Both the position numbers and the translations under genes were made by a program. The notes under the pieces are model-generated. The model did not search any database. It saw only the letters and a list, made by a program, of their open reading frames with translations, and was not told where the DNA came from. A DNA stretch of 56,640 bases from Pseudonocardia kujensis (GTDB lineage: Bacteria; Actinomycetota; Actinomycetes; Mycobacteriales; Pseudonocardiaceae): assembly GCF_021283305.1 (NCBI RefSeq), contig NZ_JAJSOK010000050.1, positions 1 to 56,640 of the forward strand, written 5' to 3'. Position 1 is the stretch's first letter, and every line of letters starts with the position of its first letter. Below are positions 1-8,192 of the stretch, one piece after another.

Positions 1-118
1 CTCGGACGGCCCGGTGCCCGCCGCCGTCGGGCTATGGTGGGGGACACGTCCCGTCGCCGTGACGCGCGTCGCACCGCGGCCGCACATCGGAGCCGTACCG
101 GGGCGGGGCGGAGGTGAC

Positions 119-1426
119 GTGGCGCGGGCGGAGATCAACCTGGGTCCCGACGGGGCCTCGGGCGGGCGCGCGGTGTGCGCGGTCCGCCCGGGCACGGACG
201 TGGGGCGGCACGCGAAGGTCCTCGCCCACCTGCGCGACGCGGTCCTGAGCGGGGCGAGCCCGTCGCCCGAGGTCCGGTCGCTGGTCGCCCGGTCCTGGCA
301 GCGCGTGCGTGCCCAGGGCGTCGACCCCGAGCACGGCGAGCCCGTGGGCCCGCTCGCGGCCGACGAGGTCGAACGGCGGCGGTCCGGCTCCCCGTTGCAG
401 CGGGTGCTCCCGGAGCTGCGCGCGGCGCTGACCTCGGTGGCCGAGGACGCCCGGCACGTCATGGTCGTGACCGACGCCGACGGGATCCTGCTGTGGCGCG
501 AGGGCTCGAACCGGGTCCGGCACCGGGCGGACGCGCTGGGCTTCACCGAGGGCGCGGACTGGTCCGAGGCGTCCGTCGGCACCAACGCGATCGGGACCGC
601 GCTGGCCGAGGGCGCGCCCGTCCAGCTCTTCGCGGCCGAGCACTTCGTGCGGTCGCACCACGTCTGGACCTGCACCGCCTGCCCGGTACACGACCCGCGG
701 ACCGGCGAGCTGCTCGGCGTGGTCGACGTCAGCGGGCCCGCCGAGACGATCCACCCGACGACCGTCGCGCTGGTCGGGACCGCGGTGAAGCTGGCCGAGG
801 CGAGCCTGTGGCGTCAGCACGAGGTCCGGCTGGACGCGCTGCGCGGCGTCGCGGCCCCGCTGCTGTCCGCGGTGCCCGGCGCCGGGCTGGTGGTCGACGA
901 CCACGGCTGGGTCGCCGCCGTCACCGGGATGCCGAGCATCGAGCGGGTCGCCGCGCCGCGCGCCGACCGGCCGCTGGCCGTGCACGGGGTCGGGCTGTGC
1001 CTCCCCGAGCCGGTGCCGGGCGGATGGCTGCTGAGGTCGGCCGACGGCGGCTCGACGACGTCGGGCGGCCTGACCCTGACCCTGGACCTCGCCGCGGGCC
1101 GGCCGCGCGCGGTCGTCGACGGGTCGGCCCGGTGGGTCCACCCGCTCTCCACGCGGCACGCCGAGCTGCTGGTGCTGCTCGCCCGCGCCGGGGCCAGAGG
1201 GCTCGACGCGGGCGCCCTGTCCGCCGCGCTCTACGGCGACCGCGACCACCTGGTCACGGTCCGCGCCGAGATGAGCAGGCTGCGCCGCGGGCTGGGCGGG
1301 CTGCTGCTCGCCCGGCCCTACCGGATCGCCGACGAGGTCGATGTGCACGTCCCGCCCCTGGCCGGGACGGTGCTCGCGGGCTCGACCGCCCCGGGCATCC
1401 GCGCGCTGCTGGAGGCCGGGGGCTGA
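119..1426 (+). CDS. GAF-domain transcriptional regulator
   Basis: Predicted cytoplasmic transcription regulator of 435 residues. The N-terminal half resembles the sensory part of AcoR-like activators: a GAF fold at about residues 80-230 with the phrases GTNAIGTALAEG and HVWTCTACPVHDPRTGELLG. There is no AAA+ sigma-54 domain. The C-terminus (about 345-425) reads like a winged helix (HAELLVLLARAG, then VRAEMSRLRRGLGGLLL). Start chosen at GTG 119 because GGAGG lies 5-9 nt upstream; an in-frame ATG at 14 has no such site. A possible -10 TATGGT sits at 33-38. Known family members often lie beside aldehyde dehydrogenase genes; that neighbour would be outside the window. It converges end to end with the permease that follows. 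The ligand is unknown. Confidence 0.8.
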   Translation: MARAEINLGPDGASGGRAVCAVRPGTDVGRHAKVLAHLRDAVLSGASPSPEVRSLVARSWQRVRAQGVDPEHGEPVGPLAADEVERRRSGSPLQRVLPELRAALTSVAEDARHVMVVTDADGILLWREGSNRVRHRADALGFTEGADWSEASVGTNAIGTALAEGAPVQLFAAEHFVRSHHVWTCTACPVHDPRTGELLGVVDVSGPAETIHPTTVALVGTAVKLAEASLWRQHEVRLDALRGVAAPLLSAVPGAGLVVDDHGWVAAVTGMPSIERVAAPRADRPLAVHGVGLCLPEPVPGGWLLRSADGGSTTSGGLTLTLDLAAGRPRAVVDGSARWVHPLSTRHAELLVLLARAGARGLDAGALSAALYGDRDHLVTVRAEMSRLRRGLGGLLLARPYRIADEVDVHVPPLAGTVLAGSTAPGIRALLEAGG

Positions 1427-2377
1427 TCAGCTGGTGATGTCCTTGCGGTGGAAGCGCCACGCCGCGAGCGCGAACAGCACCGCGGCCCAGGTGATGCTCC
1501 CGAACGCGCCGCGGGTCATGTCCCCCCAGTCGATCCGGCTCGCGAGCAGGTCCGACCAGGCGTTGGCGTAGTGCGTCGGCAGGTAGTTCCGCAGGTCCTC
1601 CAGCGCCGTGATCTGGTCGAGGATCTGCGAGACGATGGACGTCATCACGGCGCCGCCGACGGCACCGAGCGGGGCGTCCGTGCTCACCGACAGCAGCAGC
1701 GCCAGCCCGGCGACCCACAGCAGGTTCACCGCCACGTAGACGCCGCCGAGCAGGGCGCGCCCGGCCGCGGCCCAGTAGCCCAGGGACTCGCCGGTGGGGC
1801 TGACCAGGTCGCCGGTGCCGTAGGCGAGCGTGCCGACGATCAACGCCGTCACCGGGAGGAGCAGCAGCGCCGCGAAGGACAGCAGCCCGGCCACGATCGC
1901 CTTCTGCCGCAGCAGCCGCGCGCGGGGTACGGGCGCCGCCAGCAGGTAGCGCAGCGACGACCAGGAGGCCTCCGAGGCCACGGTGTCGCCGAAGAACAAC
2001 GCCACGACCACCACCAGCAGGAACCCGGCCGTCGCGAACAGGGCGAACACCGCGAAGTTGGTGCCGCTGCCCTTCGCCAGGTCCACGAGGTTGACCGACG
2101 TGCCCGGACTGTCGTCGCCGGTCAGCGAGAAGGCGATCCAGAGGATCACCGGCAGCAGCGCGACCAGCGCGAACGTCACCTGCGTGCGGCGCCGCCTGAG
2201 CTGGCGGACCAGCTCGACGCGCAGCGGCAGGGTGCGGTTCGCGCGGTACGAGGACGCGGGTGAGCCGTCGGCGGCGAGCAGGCCGACGTGGCCCTTCCGC
2301 GTCGACGGGTCGGCGTACCGTGCGTCCCGGTGCAGCCAGTCGGCGCGCGACTCGTGCTCCTTCGGCTGCTTCGTCAT
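1427..2377 (-). CDS. ABC-2 type transporter permease
   Basis: Membrane component of an ABC transporter, 316 residues. After a charged cytoplasmic N-terminus (about 60 residues) there are roughly six hydrophobic segments, beginning with TFALVALLPVILWIAFSL, then FALFATAGFLLVVVVALFF, a pair around residues 165-190, one near 210-230 and the last near the C-terminus, the layout of ABC-2 (NatB-like) permeases. Its ATG overlaps the TGA of the preceding ATPase gene by 4 nt (ATGA), so translation is coupled and the two products should assemble. The short loop WSSLRYLLAAPVPRARLLRQK is typical of this family. Substrate unknown. It ends directly against the convergent GAF regulator with no spacer. Confidence 0.88.
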   Translation of the reverse strand: MTKQPKEHESRADWLHRDARYADPSTRKGHVGLLAADGSPASSYRANRTLPLRVELVRQLRRRRTQVTFALVALLPVILWIAFSLTGDDSPGTSVNLVDLAKGSGTNFAVFALFATAGFLLVVVVALFFGDTVASEASWSSLRYLLAAPVPRARLLRQKAIVAGLLSFAALLLLPVTALIVGTLAYGTGDLVSPTGESLGYWAAAGRALLGGVYVAVNLLWVAGLALLLSVSTDAPLGAVGGAVMTSIVSQILDQITALEDLRNYLPTHYANAWSDLLASRIDWGDMTRGAFGSITWAAVLFALAAWRFHRKDITS

Positions 2378-5300
2378 GGCGCCGTGTCCTCTCCGACGAG
2401 CTGCAGGAACGCGTCCTCCAGGCGGCGGCGCGGTCCGGCGGACTCCACCGAGATCCCGGCCGCGACCAGGGCCTGGACCGCCGAGGCGCGCGGGGTGCCG
2501 TTGAGCTCCGCGTGCACCAGGCGGCCGTCGGCGGCGACGTCACGGACGCCCTCGAGCGCCGCGAGGACCTCGACCGCGCGGTCCGGGGCGTCGACGCCGA
2601 AGCTGGCCGCCCCGCCGCCCGCGATGATGTCGTCGACCGTGCCGTCGGCGACGACCCGGCCGTGGTGCATGACGACCACGTGCGTGCACGTCTGCTCGAC
2701 CTCCGCCAGCAGGTGGCTGGAGACGAGCACGGTCCGCCCGCCCTCGGCGTAGCGGCGCAGCAACTCCCGCATGGCATGGATCTGGGGCGGGTCGAGCCCG
2801 TTGGTCGGTTCGTCGAGCACGAGCAGCTCCGGCAGCCCCAGCATGGCCTGGGCGATCGCGAGCCGCTGTCGCATGCCCTGCGAGTAGGTGCCGACGCGGC
2901 GGTGCACGGACTCGCCGAGCCCCGCGATCTCGAGTGCCTCCTCGAGGTGCGCCTCCTCGGTGGGCCGCCCGGTCGCGGCCCAGTAGAGCCGCAGGTTGTC
3001 GGCGCCGGAGAGGTGCGGCAGGAAGCCCGGGCCCTCCACGAACGCCCCGATCCGGGCCAGGACGGGGGCACCGGGACCGACGGGTTCGCCGAACGCCCGG
3101 ATCGAGCCGGCCGTCGGCGAGATCAGTCCCATGAGCATGCGCAGCACGGTCGTCTTGCCGGCGCCGTTCGGCCCGAGCAGCCCCAGGACCATGCCGGGCC
3201 GCACCGTGAACGACACCTCCTTCACCGCGCTGAACCCGCCCTTGTAGGTCTTCGCGAGGCCGTTGATCTCGAGCGGCGGCGCGTCCGCGGCCCCGGCCGG
3301 CGGGACCTCCCGACGGCGGCGCAACGCCCCCGCGACCAGCCAGGCGACCAGGGAGAGCAGCAGGACGACGCCGATCCCGACCAGCGGCCACACCGGCACC
3401 GTGCTGGTCGTGACGGCCCGGCCGGGCACCACCGGCACGTCGAGCGTGGCACCCTCGGCGAGCCCGATCCGCCAGACCGCGGGCTCGGCGGGGGAGGCGA
3501 AGCCCTGGTCGGTCGTGCTGATCGAGACCACGAGCCGGTTGCCGACCTCGATCGGCGCGACGACGCCCGGCAGCGTGATCGACACCCGGGCGGGGCTGCC
3601 GTCGGCCGGAACGGCGACGCGGACCGGAGCCACGGCGTTCCCGAGCAGCTGGCGCAACCCGTCCCGGCCCACCTCGTAGGTCTTGGCGAACAGCACCGCC
3701 TCCTCGGCGGCGGGCTGGCCCGGCATCCGGGAGACGGTGACGTCGATGCGCGGTGCGCCGGCGACGTCCGTCTGCGAGGTGAGGGCCGGCCCGGTGAAGA
3801 GCGCGGACTGACCGGGCAGGTCGGCGGTGAACGCCGAGAGTCGGCTGCCCAGCGAGCCGAGCGCGCCGCCGAGGCCGGGCAGCGAGGTGATCGCCGCCGG
3901 GTTCCCGCCCGCCGGGTTGGCGACGACCTGCGGGCCGCCCTCGAGCGACAGCGCCTGGGTCGTGACGGGCGCGGCGCCGGACAGGCCGGGGTAGGCGTCG
4001 GCGCCGACGGTGCGGCTCGTCGTGGTGGTCCGGCCGGCGCGGATGCCGCTCTCCACCTCGTAGGAGAAGGAGGCCCCGGGGTCCTCACCGGTGCCGCGCA
4101 GGTGGAAGTCGAACCACTCGCCGATCTGGTCGCGGACCGCCTGGCCGGGGGCGCCGCCGTCGTGCCCGCCCGCGTACCAGGCGAGCTTGACCGGTGTGCC
4201 GTGCGCAGCGATCTGGCGGGCGTTGGCGTCGGCCTGGTCGAGGCCGAAGAGGGTGTCCTGCTCGCCCTGCACGATCAGCGTCGGTGCGGTGATGCGGTCG
4301 GTCACCGACACCGGCGAGGAACGGCGCAGCAGCGCCTCGGTGGCGGGGGAGAGGCGGCCGGTGGTGGCAGCCTCGGTGTAGGCGGCGCAGACCTCGGCGG
4401 CGAAACGCCCACAGGTCACGGGCGGCGCGTTCGGCGGGACGGCCGACGCGGGGAGGCCGCCGCCGGTGCGGGCGCCCAGGGCGGAGGCCAGGTCGTCGGT
4501 GCCGCCGGTGGTGCTGTTGCCGGAGGCGGTGCCGGAGGCGGTGCCGTCGCCGGTGGTGGAGGTGTCGGCGGAGCCGCTGCCGGAGCGGCTGGCGCCCGGG
4601 TCGGTGCCACCGGTGGTGGAGGTGTCGGCCGAACCGCTGCCGGTGCTGCCGCCGGAGCCGGAGCCGCCGGACGCGGCGTCGCCGGAGCCGCCGGCGCCGC
4701 TGCCGTCCGTCGAGCCGGTCGTCGAACTGCCGGAGGTGCCGGTGCCGTTCGTGCTGCCGGTGCCGTTCGTGCTCCCGCTCGATCCGGCGTCGTCCCCCGT
4801 GGCGCCCGCGCCCGGGCCGGTGCTGCTCGAGCCGGAGGAGAAGAACACCCCGGCCCAGCCGCGCTTGAACACGCCGTCGCCGCCGAAGGTGCCGCGGGCC
4901 GGGGTGTCCTCGGGCAGGTCGGTGGGGCCGCCGGCGTTCGGGAAGAGGGCCTGCGACAGGTCGTTCCAGGTGATCACGGGGGCGAGGGCGTCGATCCGGC
5001 GGTCGTACCCGGCGAGCAGCAGCGACAGGGCGCCGCCGTAGGAGCCGCCGGTGACGCCGACCCGCGGGTCGCCGGGGCCGTCCTGCTTCACCTCCGGGCG
5101 CTGCGCGAGCCAGTCGACGAGCTGCTCGGCGTCGGCGACCTCGTGGTCGGGGGAGTCGAGCGCGATCTGCCCGCCGCTGGCCCCGAACCCGCGCGACGAC
5201 CAGGTGAGCACGACGTACCCGCGGTCCGCGAGCTGACGGGCGTCGGTGTCGACGGACCGCTTGCTCCCGCCGAACCCGTGTGCGACGAGCACGGCGGGTG

Positions 5301-5640
5301 CCGGCGTGGTCGCCGGCAGGTAGAGCGTGGTGTCCAGCGAGACGGTGCCGGGGACGCCCGGCCCGCCGCGGACGTCGATGCGCTGGTCGCTCGTCCGGAT
5401 GTCCGCGGAGGTGGGGGTGGGGGTCGGCGTGGCGCCGGGGACGGTGGCCGCGGCGGCGGTGCCCGGTGTGAGGGCGAGCAGCGCCACCGTGGCGATCACC
5501 GCGGTGCCGAGGGCGGAGGTGCGGCGGATCCGCCGCGCTCCGGGGACCGCGCGCGTGCGGGAATGCTCGGGTCTGCGCTCGTCACGCACGGACCGGCGCA
5601 CGACGGCACGCGCGCCGACGGCGCGGAACAGGCGGGACAC
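2374..5640 (-). CDS. Secreted CocE/S15-like hydrolase fused to an ABC ATPase
   Basis: A 1088-residue composite protein. Residues 43-65 form a signal/anchor segment after an Arg-rich start. The alpha/beta hydrolase follows, with VAHGFGGS, the nucleophile elbow GGSYGG (Ser about 200), EQDTLFG (acid) and GGHDGG (base), as in the CocE/NonD and X-Pro dipeptidyl peptidase family. It is interrupted at about 269-400 by a Ser/Gly/Thr-rich insert. A membrane helix at about 748-772 leads to a full ABC ATPase: GPNGAGKT (823-830), signature YSQGMRQ, Walker B LLVLDEP. Predicted topology therefore puts the hydrolase outside and the ATPase inside. Start at GTG 5640 is set by TACGGT ending 6 nt upstream (leaderless). 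The ATGA overlap with the permease shows they form one system. Substrate unknown. Confidence 0.85.
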   Translation of the reverse strand: MSRLFRAVGARAVVRRSVRDERRPEHSRTRAVPGARRIRRTSALGTAVIATVALLALTPGTAAAATVPGATPTPTPTSADIRTSDQRIDVRGGPGVPGTVSLDTTLYLPATTPAPAVLVAHGFGGSKRSVDTDARQLADRGYVVLTWSSRGFGASGGQIALDSPDHEVADAEQLVDWLAQRPEVKQDGPGDPRVGVTGGSYGGALSLLLAGYDRRIDALAPVITWNDLSQALFPNAGGPTDLPEDTPARGTFGGDGVFKRGWAGVFFSSGSSSTGPGAGATGDDAGSSGSTNGTGSTNGTGTSGSSTTGSTDGSGAGGSGDAASGGSGSGGSTGSGSADTSTTGGTDPGASRSGSGSADTSTTGDGTASGTASGNSTTGGTDDLASALGARTGGGLPASAVPPNAPPVTCGRFAAEVCAAYTEAATTGRLSPATEALLRRSSPVSVTDRITAPTLIVQGEQDTLFGLDQADANARQIAAHGTPVKLAWYAGGHDGGAPGQAVRDQIGEWFDFHLRGTGEDPGASFSYEVESGIRAGRTTTTSRTVGADAYPGLSGAAPVTTQALSLEGGPQVVANPAGGNPAAITSLPGLGGALGSLGSRLSAFTADLPGQSALFTGPALTSQTDVAGAPRIDVTVSRMPGQPAAEEAVLFAKTYEVGRDGLRQLLGNAVAPVRVAVPADGSPARVSITLPGVVAPIEVGNRLVVSISTTDQGFASPAEPAVWRIGLAEGATLDVPVVPGRAVTTSTVPVWPLVGIGVVLLLSLVAWLVAGALRRRREVPPAGAADAPPLEINGLAKTYKGGFSAVKEVSFTVRPGMVLGLLGPNGAGKTTVLRMLMGLISPTAGSIRAFGEPVGPGAPVLARIGAFVEGPGFLPHLSGADNLRLYWAATGRPTEEAHLEEALEIAGLGESVHRRVGTYSQGMRQRLAIAQAMLGLPELLVLDEPTNGLDPPQIHAMRELLRRYAEGGRTVLVSSHLLAEVEQTCTHVVVMHHGRVVADGTVDDIIAGGGAASFGVDAPDRAVEVLAALEGVRDVAADGRLVHAELNGTPRASAVQALVAAGISVESAGPRRRLEDAFLQLVGEDTAP
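4550..4642 (-). repeat. 60-bp period repeat inside the hydrolase insert
   Basis: A block of about 33 bp starting CCGGTGGTGGAGGTGTCGGC occurs at 4550-4582 and again at 4610-4642 with one or two changes. It encodes the repeated residues GSGSADTSTTG within the Ser/Gly/Thr-rich insert of the hydrolase. Shorter repeats encoding GSTNGTG lie nearby around 4735-4775. The reading frame is kept, so copy number could vary without breaking the gene. Confidence 0.75.
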
Positions 5641-5646
5641 CCGCGA

Positions 5647-5652
5647 ACCGTA
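5647..5652 (-). promoter_or_regulatory. -10 box of a leaderless promoter
   Basis: On the minus strand TACGGT lies 6 nt before the GTG of the hydrolase-ABC fusion, matching TANNNT and placing the transcript start at or next to the start codon. No -35 is obvious and there is no ribosome binding site, which supports leaderless translation. Confidence 0.55.
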
Positions 5653-5814
5653 TCCGCGGCGAGCGCCCCACCGCGCGCGGCGCCTCAGGACGCTCTCAGT
5701 CGGGAGTATCCGGATCGCCCGATCCGCCCAGTTCAGCCGGCTCGGCAGCACGGCGCCATGGCCGCGCGCTCGTCCGCGGGTGACGAGCCACACGGCCTGA
5801 GCGACAGGGCGGGC

Positions 5815-5928
5815 TCCAAGATCGTCGGATGTGGATCGGGACGGTCGCTCAACGACGTCCGCGCTCCGCAACTCGTGATCTTTGCCGGGATGGCGGGTGA
5901 GCGGCGGTGGGAGTCGCGGTGCATCGGC
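5815..5928. repeat. Palindromic intergenic repeat, copy A
   Basis: First of two related units in the 600-bp gene-free stretch 5641-6240. The core (5816-5884) is an imperfect palindrome: CCAAGATC on the left faces GATCTTTG on the right, with TGTGGATCG facing CGCTCCGCA inside and a central GACGGTCGCTCAACGACG. The similarity to copy B continues to about 5928. No open frame with normal codon usage covers this stretch; apart from the two copies and the promoters at its ends I see nothing else in it. Confidence 0.7.
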
Positions 5929-5967
5929 CGCGCTGCTGCGGCTCCTGCACACAAGAGCGTTCCTCGG

Positions 5968-6072
5968 TCCATGATCGTCGACATTGGAGTGCGACGGTCG
6001 TTCTACGACGCCTGTGCTCCACGACCAGTGATCATGGGGGCCGGAGAGCGGGTGGACGGGAGTCGAGGCACC
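5968..6072. repeat. Palindromic intergenic repeat, copy B
   Basis: Second unit, about 153 bp after copy A and roughly 70% alike by eye. Its outer arms are CCATGATC (5969-5976) and GATCATGG (6030-6037), perfect inverted repeats, and TTGGAG faces CTCCAC inside. Where copy A has AAGATC/GATCTT, copy B has ATGATC/GATCAT: both arms changed together, which argues that the paired structure is kept. It lies between the divergent hydrolase-ABC gene and the metallophosphoesterase. Confidence 0.7.
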
Positions 6073-6240
6073 CACCGCCCGACAGCGACGGCTGCACCAC
6101 GGCCGGTTCGACGAGCCCGGCCGCGCATCTCGCCCGGCCTCGTACCCCTTCCGACGGTCACCCGGTCGTCGGCCTTTCCCGACGCGCCGCGCGGCTTCGG
6201 GCACCCGGGAGGATCACCGGGTGACAGTCGGGGTGTGCCC

Positions 6241-7959
6241 GTGAACCCGGAGGGTGAGACGCCCGATCTCGGCATCCCGCGCCGCCTGGCCCGCGACATG
6301 ACGATCGCGGACCAGCACGAGTGGATCCGCACCGAGCTGCGGCGCCGGCCGATCACCCGGCGGGCGGCGCTGCGGGGCGGGATCGGCGCGCTCGCGGGGC
6401 TCGCGCTCGCCGGCGGGCCGTGGACCGGGGTGGCGCGGGCGGCGGCGGAGACCGGGCTGGTCGGCCGGCACCTCGCGTTCGGCGACGACCCGCGCACCTC
6501 CATGGCGATCGCCGGGGAGCTGACCCGCAAGCCCGCCGGGGACGTCCTGCTCGACCTCGGCCTCGACGAGCGCTACGGGGCGAGCGTGCCCGTGGAGCTG
6601 CGCGAGCTGGTCAGTCAGGTGCCGCGGGGCGAGGACGTCCGGGGCGGGCAGCAGCTCTTCGCCCATGCGCGCGCCGAGGGGCTGACGGCCGGCACGACCT
6701 ACCACTACCGCTTCCGCCTCCCCGACGGCTCGACGACGCCCGACGCCACCTTCCGGACCGCCCCGGCGAAGGGCGACCGCACGCCGTTCACCTTCACGGC
6801 GTTCGCCGACCAGGGCGTCGCCTCCGAGGACGGCAAGGGCGGCGACGGGAAGGGCGGCGCGGCGCCCCCGAACGCGCTCACCGCGCTCGTCGCGCAGGAC
6901 GCCCCCGCCTTCCACCTGCTGGCCGGTGACATCTGCTACGCCGACCGCGCCGGCAAGGGTCAGCGGGACGACTCGTTCGACCCGGGCCTGTGGACGCAGT
7001 ACTTCGCCGCGATCGAGAGGAGCGCGGCGAGCACGCCGTGGATGTTCGCCACCGGCAACCACGACATGGAGGCCGTCTACGACGACGGCGACTCCGGCCA
7101 CGGCTACGGCGGTCATGCGGCGCGGCTGGACCTGCCGCGGACCGGGCCGTCGGGCTGCCCGTCGGTCTACGCCTTCACCCACGGCTGCGTGGGGGTGGTC
7201 AGCGTCGACGCCAACGAGCTCTCCACCGAGATCCGCGCGAACACCGGCTACAGCCACGGCGCCCAGGTCGGCTGGCTGACCGACACGCTCGCGACCTTCC
7301 GTGCCGATCCCGACATCACCTTCGTCGTGGTGTTCTTCCACCACTGCGCCTACTCCACGAGCGACTCGCACGCCTCCGACGGCGGCGTCCGCTCGGCCCT
7401 CGCGCCGCTCTTCGACCGCTTCTCGGTCGACCTGGCCGTGCAGGGGCACAACCACCAGTACGAGCGCACGGACCCGATCCGCGACGGCCAGGCGACCCGG
7501 GAGGCCCCGGACCGGTCCACCGTCCGGCCGGCCACGGACGGCACGACCTACCTCTGTGTCGGCTCCGGTGGGCGCAGGAGCAACGGCTGGCTCGACGGCG
7601 GGGGCGACCGGTACCGCGGCCGGGGCGGGGCGGACCGCGAGATCCGCAGCCGGGTGATCGGCAAGGACGGCGACAGGTCGGAGACGGTCGCCTGGTCCCG
7701 GGTCCGCTACGCGGGCTACGCCTACCTGCGTGTGGAGGTGCAGCCCGAGGCGCCCGGCCGCATCGCGACGATGCGGGTCCACGCGATCACCGCCGACGGC
7801 GAGGAGATCGACCGCGTCGACCTGGCCCGCCCGGTCCCCGGCGTGCCTGCCGTGCCCGGCGCACCCGCCCCGGCGGTGCCGGCGGGCTGGACGCATACCC
7901 CGACCGGGTTGTCCGTGCCCGCCGGTTCGTCCCCTTCGTCCCCCTTTCACAGCCTCTGA
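6241..7959 (+). CDS. Tat-exported purple-acid-phosphatase-like metallophosphoesterase
   Basis: Exported phosphoesterase of about 572 residues. A twin-arginine signal is seen at about residues 37-65 (ITRRAALRGG, then a hydrophobic stretch ending ARAAA). An N-terminal Fn3-like region (about 70-175) precedes a calcineurin-type metallophosphatase with the expected metal ligands: HLLAGDICYAD, ATGNHDME, FFHHCAY and VQGHNHQYERT. The substrate is probably a phosphomonoester or diester outside the cell. Start: GTG 6241 (GTG 6235 also in frame); ATG 6298 is possible and still keeps the Tat signal, but PDLGIPRRLARDM upstream looks like real coding sequence of this family. A weak hairpin, TGACCG facing CGGTCA, follows at 7957-7975. 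Confidence 0.85.
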   Translation: MNPEGETPDLGIPRRLARDMTIADQHEWIRTELRRRPITRRAALRGGIGALAGLALAGGPWTGVARAAAETGLVGRHLAFGDDPRTSMAIAGELTRKPAGDVLLDLGLDERYGASVPVELRELVSQVPRGEDVRGGQQLFAHARAEGLTAGTTYHYRFRLPDGSTTPDATFRTAPAKGDRTPFTFTAFADQGVASEDGKGGDGKGGAAPPNALTALVAQDAPAFHLLAGDICYADRAGKGQRDDSFDPGLWTQYFAAIERSAASTPWMFATGNHDMEAVYDDGDSGHGYGGHAARLDLPRTGPSGCPSVYAFTHGCVGVVSVDANELSTEIRANTGYSHGAQVGWLTDTLATFRADPDITFVVVFFHHCAYSTSDSHASDGGVRSALAPLFDRFSVDLAVQGHNHQYERTDPIRDGQATREAPDRSTVRPATDGTTYLCVGSGGRRSNGWLDGGGDRYRGRGGADREIRSRVIGKDGDRSETVAWSRVRYAGYAYLRVEVQPEAPGRIATMRVHAITADGEEIDRVDLARPVPGVPAVPGAPAPAVPAGWTHTPTGLSVPAGSSPSSPFHSL

Positions 7960-8020
7960 CCGGTGTGGTCGGTCACCCCCGCTGGCGGAGGGTGCAGCGG
8001 GGCGGGCAGACTGGACGGGC

Positions 8021-8147
8021 ACCGCAGGGGAGTATCCCGGTCACGGTGGCGTCGTCAGCACGGAGAAGGGCCCGCAGCCCGGGAACGACAATCATGCGGG
8101 TCCCGAACCCGGCGCCACCGATCCGCAGCACAGCGGAGGGGAGAGAC
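8021..8147 (+). promoter_or_regulatory. yybP-ykoY (manganese) riboswitch
   Basis: The leader of the TerC-like gene carries the hallmarks of the yybP-ykoY aptamer: GGGGAGTA at 8027-8034, CGTCAGCAC at 8053-8061, ACGACAATCATGC at 8085-8097 and GGGGAGAGACC at 8138-8148. An 8-bp perfect helix, CGGTGGCG (8044-8051) with CGCCACCG (8113-8120), closes the middle. Known members bind Mn2+ and control Mn exporters and TerC/MntP-like membrane proteins. Downstream, a stem CTCGGGGCAG/CTGCCCGAG (8148-8173) lies just before the ribosome binding site, and CTCCCC at 8185-8190 could pair with GGGGAG, giving a possible switch of translation. Mechanism is inferred. Confidence 0.85.
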
Positions 8148-8192
8148 CTCGGGGCAGTCCCGTGCTGCCCGAGACCCCTGGAGGCTCCCCGC

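Noticed and set aside
2260..6234. Open plus-strand frame joined to the metallophosphoesterase that would give a giant protein.
   Set aside because: The part before about 6235 is antisense to the hydrolase-ABC gene and the intergenic repeats and has no coding character; the real start lies near 6241.
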